Of a stretch of DNA of 64,000 nt, positions 62,103-64,000 are shown in pieces. Below the pieces are notes generated by a model. The model saw nothing but the letters and a program-made list of their open reading frames with translations, ran no database searches and had not been told where the DNA came from. Both the position numbers and the translations under genes were made by a program. The stretch's first letter is position 1, and each line of letters begins with the position of its first letter. This stretch comes from Desulfofustis sp964433645 (GTDB lineage Bacteria > Desulfobacterota > Desulfobulbia > Desulfobulbales > Desulfocapsaceae), in assembly GCA_964433645.1 (NCBI GenBank), contig CAYSSK010000003.1:18572-82571 (forward strand), given 5' to 3'.

Positions 62103-62655
62103 CGGCGGTAATTCCTTCTGCAAAGAGCGCGTCCTTAAACGTTTTTTTGGCGTGGAAGACGCGCGTTTTGACGGTGTTGACCGGGATGCCGAGCAGCTCG
62201 GCAACCTCCGGGTAACTCAGGTCCTGGTAGAAAACCAGTTCGAGAATTTCTCGGTGTTTTGGTGACAGGGTTGCCACTGCCCGTTTCATGATCATGTTTC
62301 GGTTCCGTTGTTCAGGCCGGTTCTGACTGGTGTCGTCGGCGCCTTTGTATGATTCGTCGAATGGTTCCTCGCTACGCCTGCCGCGAAACTCCTTGAAAGC
62401 GATATTGCGGGCGATGCCGATAATCCAGGTCGTCAGCCGGCTGGCCCCTTGGAAACGGCCGGCGGCCTGCCAGACCACGGTATAGGTCTGGACGAGGATA
62501 TCGTCGGCGAGATGATCGTCGTTGACAAGGCACCTGGTGTAGCGGGCAACCTTGCCATACGTCTCATCGTAAAGTTGACGAAAGGCGCTGCGGTCACCGG
62601 CTGCTACCGCGGAGATCAGCCGCTTCTCTCGGCCCGACTCGATGTCTCTGTCCAT
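62092..62655 (-). CDS. ECF-family RNA polymerase sigma factor
   Basis: 187 residues. Region 2 is AAGDRSAFRQLYDETYGKVA with DDHLADDILVQTYTVVW and RLTTWIIGIARNIAFKEFR; region 4 is LSPKHREILELVFYQDLSY with PEVAELLGIPVNTVKTRVFHA. The acidic linker between them is typical. The start at 62655 gives a standard ECF length; the binding site is weak (GACGGGAACCC) and upstream in-frame ATGs exist. With the overlapping anti-sigma gene it forms a signalling pair that probably controls the envelope genes downstream, inferred from adjacency. Confidence 0.9.
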   Translation of the reverse strand: MDRDIESGREKRLISAVAAGDRSAFRQLYDETYGKVARYTRCLVNDDHLADDILVQTYTVVWQAAGRFQGASRLTTWIIGIARNIAFKEFRGRRSEEPFDESYKGADDTSQNRPEQRNRNMIMKRAVATLSPKHREILELVFYQDLSYPEVAELLGIPVNTVKTRVFHAKKTFKDALFAEGITADDL

Positions 62656-63046
62656 GGGTTCCCGTCGCGGAGAAAATGGTTCACAGAAAAAGCCGTTTTT
62701 GGTCGATGGTGCCGGAAAAAATACGATGTGCGGTCCAGTCAAACCACTGTCCCGGTATCGACAGGTCTCGTGCCGATCTTGTCGGCAAAAGCCAAACGGC
62801 GATAGAGATTCGACATCTGGCCGTTTCCGTAGAAGAAAACCATACTTTTTACCGATCACCAACCACTTTCAGGTGATATCGGTCGAGCACGGGAGCGGCG
62901 ATGCGTCCGGCTGACATATCAGCTGTTGCTGACCGCTTCGGCGGGAAGAGGTGAGCTGCGCCTGGGTACATACCTATTATGGGCGATTGCCTGAGCCGTC
63001 CAGAGTCGTGCCGCCCTCGTGTGGCAAACTGCCAGCGACGTCGGTT
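62656..63046. other. Intergenic region between sigma-factor gene and cbiK
   Basis: About 390 bases. The in-frame open sequence left of the sigma start is not sigma-like, and no other gene, repeat or clear terminator is seen. Confidence 0.3.
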
Positions 63047-63844
63047 TCAGCGGCGGGACTTCGGGGCTGATTCAGAGGGGCTGATGGTGCGATCAAGGGC
63101 ATCCTGAATGTGATCACCGAACATCTCGGCAATACCGGGCAGCCTGGCGAGTCCTTCCTCGCGAACCACCGGGTCGAGGCCGTAATGCTGCAGCTTGCTC
63201 GACCAGGAGTGCGGTTCAGGGCCGGCTATGTCCCGCTGGAAATGTTTACCGGTGGCGAGCAGTAACGGGATCACCAGCCAACGTCGCACACCCGAGGCGA
63301 CCATCTGCTCGATGACGGTGGTGGAGTCGGGAAAATGCTGCAACACTGCCAGGAAAATCGGTGATCTGGTCGTATCTCGCAGCAGTTGCTCCAGGACCGG
63401 CAGGGCGGTCCAGCTGGGGTGGGTCGTGCCGTGACCGACCAGCAGCACTCCCTGGTCGGGGGAATCCGGCAACAGGGGCGCCAGTCGGTCGACGAGTCCC
63501 TGGAAGTCTTCCTGGCTGCTCAGCAGCGGCAGGCCGATGGCCATACCGGGGTGATGCGCGAGTACCGCCCTGACCGATCGATGGAACTCGAGGCCGGGGG
63601 TGAGGTGCAATGACTGGACGATGCAGCTGACCGATTCGCCGGCGGGCAGGTGGTCGAGTACTCTTGCCAGTTCCTTGTCCCGTCCGGGCCTGCGTCCGAG
63701 AGCAGACCTCGTGCCGGACGGCGTTGAGATTGACCAGTGCAGCCGGGCATCGGGAAACCGGGAGGAAAAATACGAGCCGAGGAACCGATAGGTTTCTTGG
63801 GCCGCCTCACTGGCACCGAAGGCCGTCAAGATGATGTGCTTCAT
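63047..63844 (-). CDS. cbiK: Anaerobic sirohydrochlorin cobaltochelatase
   Basis: 265 residues, CbiK-type class II chelatase with two similar alpha/beta halves: KHIILTAFGASEAAQETY begins the first, GVLLVGHGTTHPSWTALPVLE the second; LATGKHFQRDIAGPE is near the end. His138 and His201 match the metal-binding His of CbiK (His145 and His207 in Salmonella). The third ligand there, Glu175 in a VEGYP motif, appears as Gln169 (LQHFP). CbiK inserts Co2+ (or Fe2+) into sirohydrochlorin for cobalamin or sirohaem/haem. The short KHI start and no signal peptide suggest a cytoplasmic form. The gene ends 156 bases from the window edge. Confidence 0.9.
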   Translation of the reverse strand: MKHIILTAFGASEAAQETYRFLGSYFSSRFPDARLHWSISTPSGTRSALGRRPGRDKELARVLDHLPAGESVSCIVQSLHLTPGLEFHRSVRAVLAHHPGMAIGLPLLSSQEDFQGLVDRLAPLLPDSPDQGVLLVGHGTTHPSWTALPVLEQLLRDTTRSPIFLAVLQHFPDSTTVIEQMVASGVRRWLVIPLLLATGKHFQRDIAGPEPHSWSSKLQHYGLDPVVREEGLARLPGIAEMFGDHIQDALDRTISPSESAPKSRR

Positions 63845-64000
63845 AAGAGTCTGCCTGAGGAACTATTGATGAGCAGCACCGGCAAAAGAACAGCCGAGGC
63901 GATTGCTCTTCCAGTGTACCGGTTTTGCCCCGCTCTGTCAGAGATAAAATCATGCGGCGTATCGATGAGTCGCCGGTGCGATGTGCCGTCGCTGATTGGC

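Noticed and set aside
1..64000. tRNA, rRNA and CRISPR arrays
   Set aside because: Read for T-loop-like motifs, rRNA-like blocks and regular repeats on both strands; none found by eye. A covariance-model search would be decisive.

Overview
The window looks like chromosome from a Gram-negative, probably sulfur-metabolising anaerobe or facultative anaerobe of the Desulfobacterota (Desulfobulbales-like). The pointers are a DsrC-family protein, an anaerobic cobaltochelatase CbiK, a c-haem bd-like oxidase, an outer-membrane barrel, a TAXI-TRAP transporter and a complete NADH-type complex I with a NuoCD fusion. This placement is an inference from gene content, not from a marker gene. No rRNA, tRNA or CRISPR array was recognised.

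Layout. (1) 1-4625, minus strand: the 5' part of an N-acetylglutaminylglutamine amidotransferase (osmolyte synthesis, cut by the window edge), two small coiled-coil proteins, a DsrC-like protein and an HDOD protein. (2) About 5000-18900: an accessory region, visibly more AT-rich in its core, bracketed by dead insertion sequences (IS630 remnant on the left; IS200, IS5 and IS4 remnants on the right). It carries a sigma-54 promoter, an acyl-CoA-dehydrogenase-like enzyme lacking the usual catalytic glutamate, a class III CoA transferase, a lipoprotein, a TAXI-TRAP transporter, a PrpR-like sigma-54 activator and, further on, EtfBA. (3) 19124-30141: housekeeping and accessory genes, including an AEC transporter, SelO, a SIMPL protein, an FAH-family hydrolase, a two-subunit bd-like oxidase whose first subunit ends in three c-type haem motifs, an MBL hydrolase, a CDF metal transporter fused to an HD-domain scrap, and threonine aldolase. 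(4) 30909-44864: nuoABCDEFGHIJKLMN followed by a CBS-domain gene, all on the plus strand, tightly packed. (5) 44864-50409: a QueG-like protein, an aldo/keto reductase, a RAYT transposase and a MuiA/DUF4139 protein, marked by three copies of a 17-bp repeat. (6) 50773-56052: cyclopropane fatty acid synthase and large single-chain PurL. (7) 56288-62655, minus strand: an ECF sigma / anti-sigma pair, an outer-membrane barrel and a secreted subtilase. (8) cbiK at the right edge.

The most interesting system is the island at 6067-14395. The enzyme resembles, from memory of the family, 3-sulfinopropionyl-CoA desulfinases: both known positions for the catalytic Glu are Gly/Gln, and an Arg (R85) sits where the desulfinase has its sulfinate-binding Arg84. 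With a CoA transferase and an uptake system under sigma-54 control, the cluster could import a sulfinate- or carboxylate-bearing compound, activate it to a CoA ester and release sulfite, which a sulfite-reducing host could respire. This is a hypothesis; the nearby EtfBA argues for an ordinary dehydrogenase and has to be weighed.
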